Below, piece after piece: positions 1 through 7,779 of a DNA stretch of 64,000 nucleotides; position 1 is the stretch's first letter; every line of letters starts with the position of its first letter. The notes beneath the pieces are model-generated. The model had not been told where the DNA came from, made no database searches, and saw only the letters and a program-made list of their open reading frames with translations. A program made the position numbers and the translations under genes. This DNA is from Pseudomonas sp. GM80 (GTDB taxonomy: Bacteria > Pseudomonadota > Gammaproteobacteria > Pseudomonadales > Pseudomonadaceae). The stretch is from NCBI RefSeq assembly GCF_000282515.1, contig NZ_AKJD01000064.1, positions 1-64,000 of the forward strand, given 5' to 3'.

Positions 1-73
1 CTGCCGAAGGCTGCGATCTCTTGATGTTGTTTTTAAGATCAACAGATCGCAGCCTTCGGCAGCTCCTACAGGG
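1..73. repeat. REP-type palindrome, left edge cut by window
   Basis: Inverted repeat whose arms read CTGCCGAAGGCTGCGATC and its complement, followed by the AGCTCCTACAGG tail seen in the other copies at 2356, 25490 and 30430. The left tail lies outside the window. Pseudomonas genomes carry many such intergenic REP elements. Confidence 0.8.
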
Positions 74-97
74 GTATTTGATACTGAGGGTATTTGG

Positions 98-814
98 GTG
101 ATTTTCATTGGTTGTGCGGGCTGGAGCCTGGGGCGTGAATATTGGCCGGAATTTCCGGCTGACGGCACGCACCTGCAACGCTACGCCGCGCGGTTCAACA
201 GCGTGGAAATCAACAGCTCGTTCTATCGTCCGCATCGCCGCTCCACTTATGAGCGCTGGGCAGACTCGGTGCCGGAAGGGTTTCGCTTTTCGGTAAAAAT
301 CCCCAAACAGATCAGCCATGAGCGTCGTTTGCTGGACTGCGAAGATGCGCTCGATGAGTTTCTGTCGCAGTGCAGTGGTTTGGGTGATCGGTTGGGTTGT
401 CTATTGCTGCAACTGCCGCCGTCACTGGCGTTTGATGCGGCCAGTACCGAGGCATTCTTCAAGACGTTGCGTCAGCGCTTCGACGGCGCCGTTGTCCTGG
501 AACCGCGTCACGAGTCGTGGGTGAGTGCCAAACCATTGCTGATGGCTTATCGGATCGCTCAGGCAGCGGTCGATCCTTCGCGCCTCAGCAGTGATGCTTC
601 ACCGTCCGGCTGTCAGGGCATCCGCTATTGGCGGCTGCACGGTTCACCGCGCCTTTATCACAGTGCCTACGAGGTCGCTTATCTGCAAAGGCTCGCCCAA
701 GCCTTGCAGGCCGCCGATACGCATGGCGCCGCGACCTGGTGCATATTTGACAACACCGCCAGTGGTGCAGCGACAGGCAACGCGTTAGCACTGGCGGCGT
801 TGCTGCACGGTTAG
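98..814 (+). CDS. DUF72 (YecE-like) protein
   Basis: Encodes 238 residues starting at GTG, with GAGGG about eight bases upstream. The N-terminus IGCAGWS, the NSVEINSSFYR stretch and the FSVKIPKQISH segment near residue 70 are typical of the DUF72/YecE family, which folds as a TIM-like barrel. A later LQLPPSLAF block and the WRLHGSPRLYH block fit the same family. Length is normal for the short members (about 240 residues). The biochemical function of the family is not established. It converges on mntP with only two bases between the stops, so the two genes share no operon. Confidence 0.85.
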   Translation: MIFIGCAGWSLGREYWPEFPADGTHLQRYAARFNSVEINSSFYRPHRRSTYERWADSVPEGFRFSVKIPKQISHERRLLDCEDALDEFLSQCSGLGDRLGCLLLQLPPSLAFDAASTEAFFKTLRQRFDGAVVLEPRHESWVSAKPLLMAYRIAQAAVDPSRLSSDASPSGCQGIRYWRLHGSPRLYHSAYEVAYLQRLAQALQAADTHGAATWCIFDNTASGAATGNALALAALLHG

Positions 815-816
815 TC

Positions 817-1380
817 TCAGACCGACAGGTGCTCATACAAAATCGTCGCACCGACGATCATCAACACGACGCCGCCGACGATTTCGGCACGCTTGCCGAC
901 AACCGCGCCCAACACCCGGCCGAGCATCACGCCGAGGGTCACCATGGTCATGGTCGCCAGGCCAATGGCTGCTGCCGCCACCCAGATATTCACGTCGACA
1001 AACGCCAGGCCTACGCCCACGGCGAGGGCGTCGATGCTGGTGGCAAATGCGGTGACCGCGAGGATCAGGAAGGAGTGCGAGCCGGGTTTCTCTTCTTGCT
1101 CTTCTTCGTGCTTCAGGCCGTTGTAGATCATGTGCAGGCCGAGGATGACCAGCAGGGTGAAGGCGATCCAGTGATCCCATTCGGCTACCCAACGGGTCGC
1201 GGCTTGACCGATCAGCCAGCCGATGATGGGTGTGATGGCTTCGATCACGCCGAAGATCAAGCCGGTGCGCAGGGCTTCGCTCAAGCGCGGTTTGTGCAGG
1301 CTTGAGCCTTTGCCGATGGCGGCGGCGAACGCATCCGTGGACATGGCCAGGGCGAGGAATATGAGGGAAACAGGATTCAC
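817..1380 (-). CDS. mntP: Manganese efflux pump MntP
   Basis: A 187-residue inner-membrane protein with about six hydrophobic segments. It carries two internally repeated acidic motifs, [13 protein letters not shown] (Asp16) and [13 protein letters not shown] (Asp117). Paired acidic residues in these helices are the hallmark of the MntP (YebN) family, which exports Mn2+ and protects from manganese toxicity. The start is GTG with GGAAG eight bases upstream. The approximately 200-base leader carries a likely yybP-ykoY riboswitch, the usual control element of this family, so expression is expected to rise with Mn2+. Length matches the family (about 190 residues). Confidence 0.93.
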   Translation of the reverse strand: MNPVSLIFLALAMSTDAFAAAIGKGSSLHKPRLSEALRTGLIFGVIEAITPIIGWLIGQAATRWVAEWDHWIAFTLLVILGLHMIYNGLKHEEEQEEKPGSHSFLILAVTAFATSIDALAVGVGLAFVDVNIWVAAAAIGLATMTMVTLGVMLGRVLGAVVGKRAEIVGGVVLMIVGATILYEHLSV

Positions 1381-1389
1381 GGGGGTTAC

Positions 1390-1560
1390 TTCCAGTCGGG
1401 CTATGAGTCAACGACACAACCACACGCCCGACTTCAGGCATGGATGTGTCGTCGGTCTCACCAACCAAAAGGTGTTCGCACCACGGCATGTTGCCGAGAA
1501 TGTTGATACGAACGCATCCGCATGGCGCGGAAACAGGCTACTCCCCAACGAGGTGCGCGA
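1390..1560 (-). promoter_or_regulatory. Probable yybP-ykoY manganese riboswitch in mntP leader
   Basis: Read on the minus strand, the leader contains GGGGAGTAGCC, followed by TATCAACATTCTCGGCA and later TGGTGAGACC. These are the conserved loops and junction of the yybP-ykoY aptamer. Just before the GTG start an eight-base perfect stem (1426-1433 with 1394-1401) ends a few bases before the GGAAG ribosome binding site, where it could act as the switching hairpin. The family is a known Mn2+ sensor upstream of mntP. Exact limits are approximate. Confidence 0.8.
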
Positions 1561-1633
1561 TTTTAGGCGGGCACACATGAAAATTTCGTCAAAAACCCTC
1601 AATCCCTCCTGAACACGCAAACCCCTGTGGTGA

Positions 1634-2055
1634 GGCATCCACCAGTATTTGGTGGGGAGCAGGTGGGTGGTCTAGAGCATTTGCAATGCTGACTGCTGCC
1701 GCCCCGTCATCATCAAGGCGACACCACAGACAAGTGAACACAAACCCTGTGGTGAGGGGATTCATCCCCGACGGGGTGCGAAGCGCCCCCAAAAACAGCG
1801 CTTCTGCGCAGTTCATCGGGGATAAATCCCCTCACCACAGGTTAGGCATCCACCAGAAATTGGCGGTGAGCAGGTGGGTGGTCTAGAGCATTTGCAATGC
1901 TGACTGCTGCCGCCCCGTCATCATCAAGGCGACACCATAGACAAGTGAACACAAACCCTGTGGTGAGGGGATTCATCCCCGACGGGGGTGCGAAGCGCCC
2001 CCAAAAACAGAGCTGCTGCGCAGCTCATCGGGGATAAATCCTTCACCACAGACAA
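1634..2055. repeat. Tandem 211-bp direct repeat containing a palindromic element
   Basis: Two near-identical copies (1634-1844 and 1845-2055) lie head to tail. Each runs GGCATCCACCAG, AGCAGGTGGGTGGTCTAGAG, GCCGCCCCGTCATCATCAAG and then a palindrome of about 95 bases. The palindrome has outer arms CCTGTGGTGAGGGGATTCAT and its complement. Copy 2 has accumulated a few substitutions. A partial third palindrome end (CCCTGTGGTGAGG) lies at 1623-1635. No convincing gene was found here; short reading frames across it follow the repeat. Confidence 0.88.
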
Positions 2056-2060
2056 CAGGG

Positions 2061-2279
2061 TTAATTACCGTCCGCCACTTTGCGTTCAATCTCATCGATC
2101 TTGCGCTGCAACGTTTCGGCGTCCTGCTCTTTGACGCGGGTTGAGGTCGGCGTGATGACTTCGTCCACAGCCTTGGTGTCGTCATCGCGGTCCTCAAGAT
2201 CACGCTCGACCACATTCACCGGTTTGCCGGAAGTATCGGTAGGCGGGGCATTCGGGGTTTTATCGTCATTGCTGTTCAT
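2061..2279 (-). CDS. Small hydrophilic protein, unknown function
   Basis: A 72-residue, highly charged protein without cysteine, rich in Asp, Glu, Lys and Thr. A C-terminal segment (about residues 48-68) could form a coiled coil of the LQRKIDEIERK type. A strong ribosome binding site (CTGGAGG) lies nine bases before the ATG, which supports expression. No family is recognised. It stands alone between the tandem repeat and a REP palindrome. The low-complexity N-terminal part looks disordered. Confidence 0.65.
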   Translation of the reverse strand: MNSNDDKTPNAPPTDTSGKPVNVVERDLEDRDDDTKAVDEVITPTSTRVKEQDAETLQRKIDEIERKVADGN

Positions 2280-2355
2280 GTCGTTGGCCTCCAGGGTGTA
2301 ACCATTGGAGGAGCGAATTCACCGGACGTTCGATATTTCTGTCACCCCACAACCC

Positions 2356-2446
2356 CCCTGTAGGAGCTGCCGCAGGCTGCGATCTTTTGATCTTGTTTTT
2401 AAAGATCCAGATCAAAAGATCACAGCCTGCGGCAGCTCCTACAGGG
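2356..2446. repeat. REP/REPIN palindrome
   Basis: Long inverted repeat with arms starting CCTGTAGGAGCTGCCGCAGG and ending with the complement, plus an inner GATCTTTTGATC pair. It lies between the small unknown gene and the MFS gene, whose stop is seven bases away, so it may double as a 3'-end structure for that gene. Confidence 0.88.
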
Positions 2447-2452
2447 GATGGG

Positions 2453-4132
2453 TCAGTCTTTGAGGATGTCGCGGTCTTTGGTTTCCGGCAGGAAGAACGT
2501 GCCGAGTATCGCGGTCATCACGGCGATCACGATCGGGTACCACAAGCCGTAATAGATGTCCCCGGTGGCCGCGACCATGGCGAACGCCACCGTCGGCAGG
2601 AAGCCGCCAAACCAGCCGTTGCCGATGTGATACGGCAGCGACATCGAGGTGTAGCGGATGCGGGTCGGGAACAGTTCGACCAGCCATGCGGCAATCGGGC
2701 CGTACACCATGGTCACGTAGATCACCAGCACCGTCAGCAGGAGCAGCACCATCGGATAGTTGGTTTTCGCCGGATCGGCTTTCTCGGGATAACCGGCGTC
2801 CTTGAGCGCGCTGCCGAGGGTCGCGGTGAAGGCGTCGTTGCGGGTTTTGAAGTCCGCTGCCGGCAAAGCGCTGCCCTCGAAACTTTCGACGACTTTGTCA
2901 CCAATGCGCACCTGGGCAACGGTGCCCGGCTCGGCGATCACGTTCTCATAAGGTATCGCCCGTTTCGCCAGCAGGGTCTTCGCCAGGTCACAGGAGCTGG
3001 TGAATTTGGCCTTGCCCACCGGGTCGAACTGGAATGAGCACTGATCCGGGTTGGCGATGACTTTGACCGGATTTTTTTCCTGAGCGATGAACACATCGGG
3101 GTTGCCATACTGAGTCAGCGCATGAAAGATCGGGAAGTACGTCAGCGCCGCCAGTATGCAGCCGACCATGATGATCGGCTTGCGCCCGATGCGGTCGGAG
3201 AGGCTGCCGAAAATCACGAAAAACGGCGTACCGATCAGCAACGAACCGGCGATCAGCAAATTGGCGGTTTGCGGGTCGATTTTCAGCGTCTGCAACAGAA
3301 AGAACAACGCATAGAACTGCCCGGTGTACCAGACCACCGCTTGCCCGGCAGTGCCGCCAAGCAACGACATGATCACCACTTTGAGGTTGTCCCAACGGGC
3401 AAAGGACTCAGTCAGCGGCGCCTTGGATGCCTTGCCTTCGGCCTTCATTTTCTGGAACACCGGCGACTCGCTCAGTTGCAGGCGGATGTACACCGAGACG
3501 ATCAGCAGCAGGATCGACAGCAGGAACGGAATGCGCCAGCCCCACGCTTCAAACGCTTCCGTGCCGAGCGCCGTGCGGCAGGCAAGAATCACCAGCAGCG
3601 AGAGGAACAGGCCCAGGGTCGCAGTGGTTTGAATCCATGAGGTGAAAAAGCCGCGTCGATTGCGTGGCGCGTGTTCGGCGACGTAGGTTGCCGCGCCGCC
3701 GTACTCACCGCCTAACGCCAGGCCTTGCAGCAGGCGCAGGGTGATCAGGATGACTGGCGCGGCGACGCCAATGGTCGCGTAGCCCGGCAACAGGCCGACT
3801 ATCGCGGTCGAGACACCCATGATGACGATGGTGATCAGGAAGGTGTGCTTGCGCCCGATCATGTCGCCCAGCCGGCCGAACACAATCGCGCCGAACGGCC
3901 GCACCGCAAACCCGGCGGCGAAGGCGAGCAGGGCAAAGATAAACGCCGTGGTTTCGTTGACGCCGGCAAAGAAGTGCTTGGCGATGATCGCCGCCAGTGA
4001 GCCATACAGGTAAAAGTCGTACCACTCGAAAACCGTACCGAGGGACGAGGCGAAGATGACCTTGCGCTCCTCCTTGGTGATGCCGCCGCTGCGCGGTGGA
4101 CTGCCGGTGGACGCTGTGTCGATTGTAGCCAT
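2453..4132 (-). CDS. MFS transporter, MHS (ProP-like) type with large insertion
   Basis: A 559-residue inner-membrane symporter. The FGRLGDMIGRKH loop (residues 85-96) and its repeat GSLSDRIGRKP (309-319) are the two canonical MFS loop motifs, and LRLLQGLALGGEYGGA (132-147) is characteristic of the metabolite:H+ symporter family. The family is usually 430-450 residues. The excess is a hydrophilic block at about 340-458, with cysteines at 365 and 381, placed before the last three or four membrane helices. The substrate cannot be read from the sequence; relatives carry osmolytes, dicarboxylates or aromatic acids. It is a single gene, divergent from the MoxR operon. Confidence 0.85.
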   Translation of the reverse strand: MATIDTASTGSPPRSGGITKEERKVIFASSLGTVFEWYDFYLYGSLAAIIAKHFFAGVNETTAFIFALLAFAAGFAVRPFGAIVFGRLGDMIGRKHTFLITIVIMGVSTAIVGLLPGYATIGVAAPVILITLRLLQGLALGGEYGGAATYVAEHAPRNRRGFFTSWIQTTATLGLFLSLLVILACRTALGTEAFEAWGWRIPFLLSILLLIVSVYIRLQLSESPVFQKMKAEGKASKAPLTESFARWDNLKVVIMSLLGGTAGQAVVWYTGQFYALFFLLQTLKIDPQTANLLIAGSLLIGTPFFVIFGSLSDRIGRKPIIMVGCILAALTYFPIFHALTQYGNPDVFIAQEKNPVKVIANPDQCSFQFDPVGKAKFTSSCDLAKTLLAKRAIPYENVIAEPGTVAQVRIGDKVVESFEGSALPAADFKTRNDAFTATLGSALKDAGYPEKADPAKTNYPMVLLLLTVLVIYVTMVYGPIAAWLVELFPTRIRYTSMSLPYHIGNGWFGGFLPTVAFAMVAATGDIYYGLWYPIVIAVMTAILGTFFLPETKDRDILKD

Positions 4133-4403
4133 GGGTGTTCTCCGTCATGCTTATTGTTGAAGGCCGGAGTCCCCCGATACTGCTTATCGCACTCTGGCCT
4201 TGGGGCTAATGCCGCAATTGCTCTCGCGTGAAACTTGCACAGTCTGGCGGCCTCGCATTGCTGCAAGGTTTCCTGAAGCATAATCAGCTTCTGGCAGATA
4301 TCCACTCGTGTACTTGCCCGTAGTGGCAATTAAAGATCACCGGCTTGCGGTCGATAACTGCCGACCCGCCTAAATCAGAATTCACCTTTCAGGGAAGATG
4401 CCC

Positions 4404-5525
4404 ATGAATGCTTCATTGCAGAGCGCTGCCGCGCAAATCCGTCAGGCCGTCCGAGTCGCCACCGAAGGTCTGGTGGGGCGCGAACAGTTGGCCGAACTGA
4501 TTGTTCTGGCCGCTGTGGCGCAGGAGCATATTCTGGTCATCGGCCCGCCAGGCACGGCCAAAAGTGCGGTCGTGCGGCGCGTTGCGCAGTCCATGGGCGG
4601 GCGCTATTTCGAATACCTGCTGGGGCGTTTTACCGAACCGTCGGAACTGTTCGGTGCGGTCGACCTGAAAAAGCTTCGCGAAGGCACGGTGGAAACCGAC
4701 GTCAGCGGCATGCTGCCAGAAGCCGACATCGTCTTCCTCGATGAAGTGTTCCTCGGCTCGACGGCGATTCTCAATACCTTGCTCGGCGTGCTCAACGAAC
4801 GGCGCTTCCGTCGTGGGCACACGCAGATTCAGTGTCCGCTGCGCGTGTGCGTCGGCGCCTCCAATGGCTTGCCGGACGACGAAGCGCTGGCGGCGTTTGG
4901 TGATCGCTTCCTGCTGCACCTGTTTGTTGAATCGGTGCCGGACAATCAGCTCGAAGCGATGCTCGCCGGCGGCTGGCAATCGGAGCAGCGTCCGGTTCAG
5001 CAGTTGCTTGGCCTGAGCCAACTGGACACCCTGGGCCAGGCCCTGAAAAGCGTCGATCTGAGCGTGGTTCGCCCAGCGCTGGCCCAGGCCATCCGCCGGT
5101 TGCGCGAAGCTGGCATTCAGTTGTCCGACCGACGCATCGTCAAGTCCCAGCGCCTGATCGCCGCCGCCGCGTTGCTCGGTGGCCGTCTCGCCGCCAGCGC
5201 CGCCGATCTGTGGCCGCTGCTGTATGTGCTGCCGACCAAGGAAGCCCAGCAGCATGGCCGCGAAGTGCTGCGCGAGATGTTCACGCAGTCGAGCAACCGG
5301 CATTTGTTCAGTGCGGTGGAGGAGGCGACCCTGCAACCGATGTCGCGGGTCAGCCGCCTGGTGGAAACCGCCGAGGATTATCTGGCGCGCAGCGAACCAC
5401 CGGCCAGCGCCTTGCTCGAAGGCCTGCTGCGTGAGATTGACGCCAACTTCGACGACCTGACCATTCCGGCAACGTTGCAGGACGTGCGCGGCCAGCTCGC
5501 ACGTTTGCTGACGACGGCTGCATGA
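4404..5525 (+). CDS. MoxR-family AAA+ ATPase of a bpX ternary system
   Basis: A 373-residue cytoplasmic ATPase. Walker A reads GPPGTAKS (47-54) and Walker B IVFLDEVF (109-116), followed by an LNERRF segment and a GASNGLPDD sensor-1 region, all typical of the MoxR/RavA group. I chose the ATG at 4404 because AGGGA lies eight bases before it; an in-frame ATG at 4398 sits directly on that site. MoxR proteins act as chaperone-like ATPases that work with vWA proteins. Here the stop overlaps the next start (ATGA) and the downstream genes encode a vWA-like and two beta-propeller proteins, so it is the motor of that system. Confidence 0.92.
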   Translation: MNASLQSAAAQIRQAVRVATEGLVGREQLAELIVLAAVAQEHILVIGPPGTAKSAVVRRVAQSMGGRYFEYLLGRFTEPSELFGAVDLKKLREGTVETDVSGMLPEADIVFLDEVFLGSTAILNTLLGVLNERRFRRGHTQIQCPLRVCVGASNGLPDDEALAAFGDRFLLHLFVESVPDNQLEAMLAGGWQSEQRPVQQLLGLSQLDTLGQALKSVDLSVVRPALAQAIRRLREAGIQLSDRRIVKSQRLIAAAALLGGRLAASAADLWPLLYVLPTKEAQQHGREVLREMFTQSSNRHLFSAVEEATLQPMSRVSRLVETAEDYLARSEPPASALLEGLLREIDANFDDLTIPATLQDVRGQLARLLTTAA

Positions 5526-5950
5526 GCGTCAACGCCAATCAATGGCGCCCGCGCCCGGTGCCGGTCGAACCGCAGGCTGCCGTGGCCTGGGGTGAAGTCG
5601 CGCGGCGCCTGCATGCGCGATTGCTGTCGATGCCCGCTGAACAGGCGTCGCGCCTGAACGCCACGGCCAACCGCGATGTGTTGCTGGTGAGCGGTGCGGC
5701 GGCGGATCTGCCGTGGGTCGATGGCGTCGCCTATGCGGCGATGGACGAACGTGCGCCGGGGCTATGGTTGCCGACCCATTGGCAACCCGAAGTGCCGACA
5801 GACCTGCTGGCGCTGGCGTTGTCGAAGAAATTCTCGCGGGCGCCGCTGTTGCTGTGGCGTGACCCTCCCGCCGTGGTGCCCCTCGACCGGCAATTGCCGG
5901 TGACGGCCGAGCACTTGCAACGCATTGACGATTTTTGGGCGGGACGCTGA
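5522..5950 (+). CDS. Small protein of the MoxR-vWA-bpX operon
   Basis: A 142-residue protein rich in Ala, Leu, Pro and Trp with no signal peptide or membrane segment. Central WVDGVAYAA and LWLPTHWQPEVP segments and a C-terminal LLLWRDPPAVVPL segment look like a compact alpha/beta fold. It starts inside the stop of the MoxR gene (ATGA) and its stop overlaps the next start (TGATG), so synthesis is coupled. It probably is one of the small bpX-associated domains of MoxR-vWA-beta-propeller ternary systems, but I cannot assign which one, and the molecular role is unknown. Confidence 0.8.
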   Translation: MSVNANQWRPRPVPVEPQAAVAWGEVARRLHARLLSMPAEQASRLNATANRDVLLVSGAAADLPWVDGVAYAAMDERAPGLWLPTHWQPEVPTDLLALALSKKFSRAPLLLWRDPPAVVPLDRQLPVTAEHLQRIDDFWAGR

Positions 5951-7779
5951 TGCAGTTACCTGAATCCCTGCAACCGTGGCGCGAATGGCTGCAATGGTTT
6001 GCCCCGGAGCAACTGCCGCTGTTCGCCGATCTGCTCGGGCGGCTCAATCCGGTGCTGGGGCCGTTGCGCGGTCTGCAACAGGGCGGCGTACCTGAGCCGG
6101 ATGGCCTGGGCGATTTGCAGCGGCGCGGGCCGTATGAGCGGCTGCTGGGCAGTGAATGGCTGTTGGCCGATGAAGTCCCCGAAGAATTTCTGCGCCGCGC
6201 AGTGGTCGGCGAACATCTGTTTCTTGCGCCGCAATACCGCGCGCAGCAAGCCAGTCGCCAGATGGTCGTGCTGTTCGACGCCGGGCCGCTGCAACTGGGC
6301 GCGCCACGCCTGGTGCATCTGGCGCTGCTGATCCTGCTGGCCCGTCGCGCCAAAGAGGCGGGCGCCGAACTGCGCTGGGGCATTTTGCAGCAGGCGCCGC
6401 AGTTGCATGGCGTCGATTCGGCGGCGCAGCTCAAACACCTGCTCAACGCACGCACGTTTCACACGGCCGGCGACGAGCACTGGCAAGCCTGGCGCGACTG
6501 GCTGCGCAGTGCGGCCATGCCGGTCGGCGAGTGCTGGCTGGTCGGGCAACGCTTGCCGGCCACCGATCGCCAGACGTGCAGCCATCGCGTGCAGATCGCG
6601 CGCAGCCTGGATGGTCAGAGTCTGTCGGTGCATTTGACGTCGACGCACACCCGTCGAGTCGTGCTGCCGATGCCCGATGAACGCCCGGCAGTGCAACTGC
6701 TTAAAGGCCAGTTCGCAGGCGAAGTCGTCAACGCCGCGCCGGCCGCCAAGGGCAGTGTGCCGCGGGTTTCGCTGACGTTGCAGCCGGTGATTTCGAGTGC
6801 CGGCAGCCATGTCGCGTTGAAGATGCTTGATGAGCCTGGTCTGGTCGTCATCAAGTTGCCGGCGAAGCACCAGAAAAAAACCTTGGAAGTGCGCTGCAAA
6901 CTCTGGCGTGTCGGGACTACACCGCTGACGGCGCTGTTCTTCGGGCGCGCAATCGGCGCGGTGTTGAGCGATCAGTTTCAGCTGACGTTCTGGAGTATGC
7001 CCGGTCTGAAACCGGTCGATAAACCGAGCCTGGAACAGTTGAAGCTGCCGCCGGGCACGGCCAACTTTCTCCCGGCCATTGGTCTGCAAGGACATGGCTG
7101 CAGCCGTTTGTATCTGCTCGATACCCAAGGGCATCTGGCGTTTTGGGTGGTGAAAAACGCGAAAGACACGGCCACGCCGGGCACCGGGCAGACGCATCGT
7201 CTGGCGGAGGGGGTGATCGGCATGGCCAGGGTGGGTCGCGATGCGATGGGTTACGTGCGCCGTGAAGATAATCGGCTGTATGCCCATTCGGTCAATTCGC
7301 AGGGGCAGGTTTCGTCTGCTCATCTGGCGGGAATTGCCGATGGCATCAGCCAAGTGTTGTTTGCCGCCAGTTACCACTGGCACCACGGTTGCGGCGGCTG
7401 TGCGTTGCTCACGCTGAAAAACCAATGTGAGAGCTGGCGCGTGATGTTTTTCAACGAATCACCGCGAGAGGTACAACGTATTGAACTGGCCCCGGGCTGG
7501 AAAGGCATCGGTTTGTTGTATGAGGGCGACGAGCGCTTTGCGCTGCTGATGCTCAGCCCCAATCAACAGGCCATCGTCCTGCACCGCGGTGGCGATCAGG
7601 AAACCCTGTTCACCACCAGCGATGTGATTGCCAAGGTCAGCTTCTGCCCGTTGAGCGGTGTGGTCGCGGCGCTGACCAGCAGCCGCGAGTTACTGGTGTA
7701 CGCAGTGCCCCAGCGCCTGCTGCGGTTGCAGGTATTTTGTAATGAACAAGCGGGAAACAGGGACGGCAGCGATGCTTGA
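5950..7779 (+). CDS. Degenerate vWA plus beta-propeller protein (bpX system)
   Basis: 609 residues from the ATG that overlaps the previous stop, preceded by GGGCGGGACG; an upstream TTG at 5935 is less likely. Residues 105-150 resemble the start of a von Willebrand A fold (MVVLFDAGPLQLG, then helix LARRAKEAGAEL and strand LRWGILQQ). The metal-site DxSxS is missing, so this would be an inactive vWA. The C-terminal half (about 280-600) is built of repeated strands such as YLLDTQGHLAFWVV and GVVAALTSSRELLVYAVP, consistent with a beta-propeller. No signal peptide. It probably bridges the MoxR ATPase and the large propeller protein encoded downstream. Confidence 0.8.
   Translation: MQLPESLQPWREWLQWFAPEQLPLFADLLGRLNPVLGPLRGLQQGGVPEPDGLGDLQRRGPYERLLGSEWLLADEVPEEFLRRAVVGEHLFLAPQYRAQQASRQMVVLFDAGPLQLGAPRLVHLALLILLARRAKEAGAELRWGILQQAPQLHGVDSAAQLKHLLNARTFHTAGDEHWQAWRDWLRSAAMPVGECWLVGQRLPATDRQTCSHRVQIARSLDGQSLSVHLTSTHTRRVVLPMPDERPAVQLLKGQFAGEVVNAAPAAKGSVPRVSLTLQPVISSAGSHVALKMLDEPGLVVIKLPAKHQKKTLEVRCKLWRVGTTPLTALFFGRAIGAVLSDQFQLTFWSMPGLKPVDKPSLEQLKLPPGTANFLPAIGLQGHGCSRLYLLDTQGHLAFWVVKNAKDTATPGTGQTHRLAEGVIGMARVGRDAMGYVRREDNRLYAHSVNSQGQVSSAHLAGIADGISQVLFAASYHWHHGCGGCALLTLKNQCESWRVMFFNESPREVQRIELAPGWKGIGLLYEGDERFALLMLSPNQQAIVLHRGGDQETLFTTSDVIAKVSFCPLSGVVAALTSSRELLVYAVPQRLLRLQVFCNEQAGNRDGSDA

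Noticed and set aside
1634..2055. Tandem repeat as CRISPR array
   Set aside because: Only two long units with no spacers; it is a direct duplication.
5956..7425. Minus-strand open frame of 489 codons
   Set aside because: Antisense to the vWA/beta-propeller gene and rich in Arg and Gln as expected from a high-GC shadow frame.
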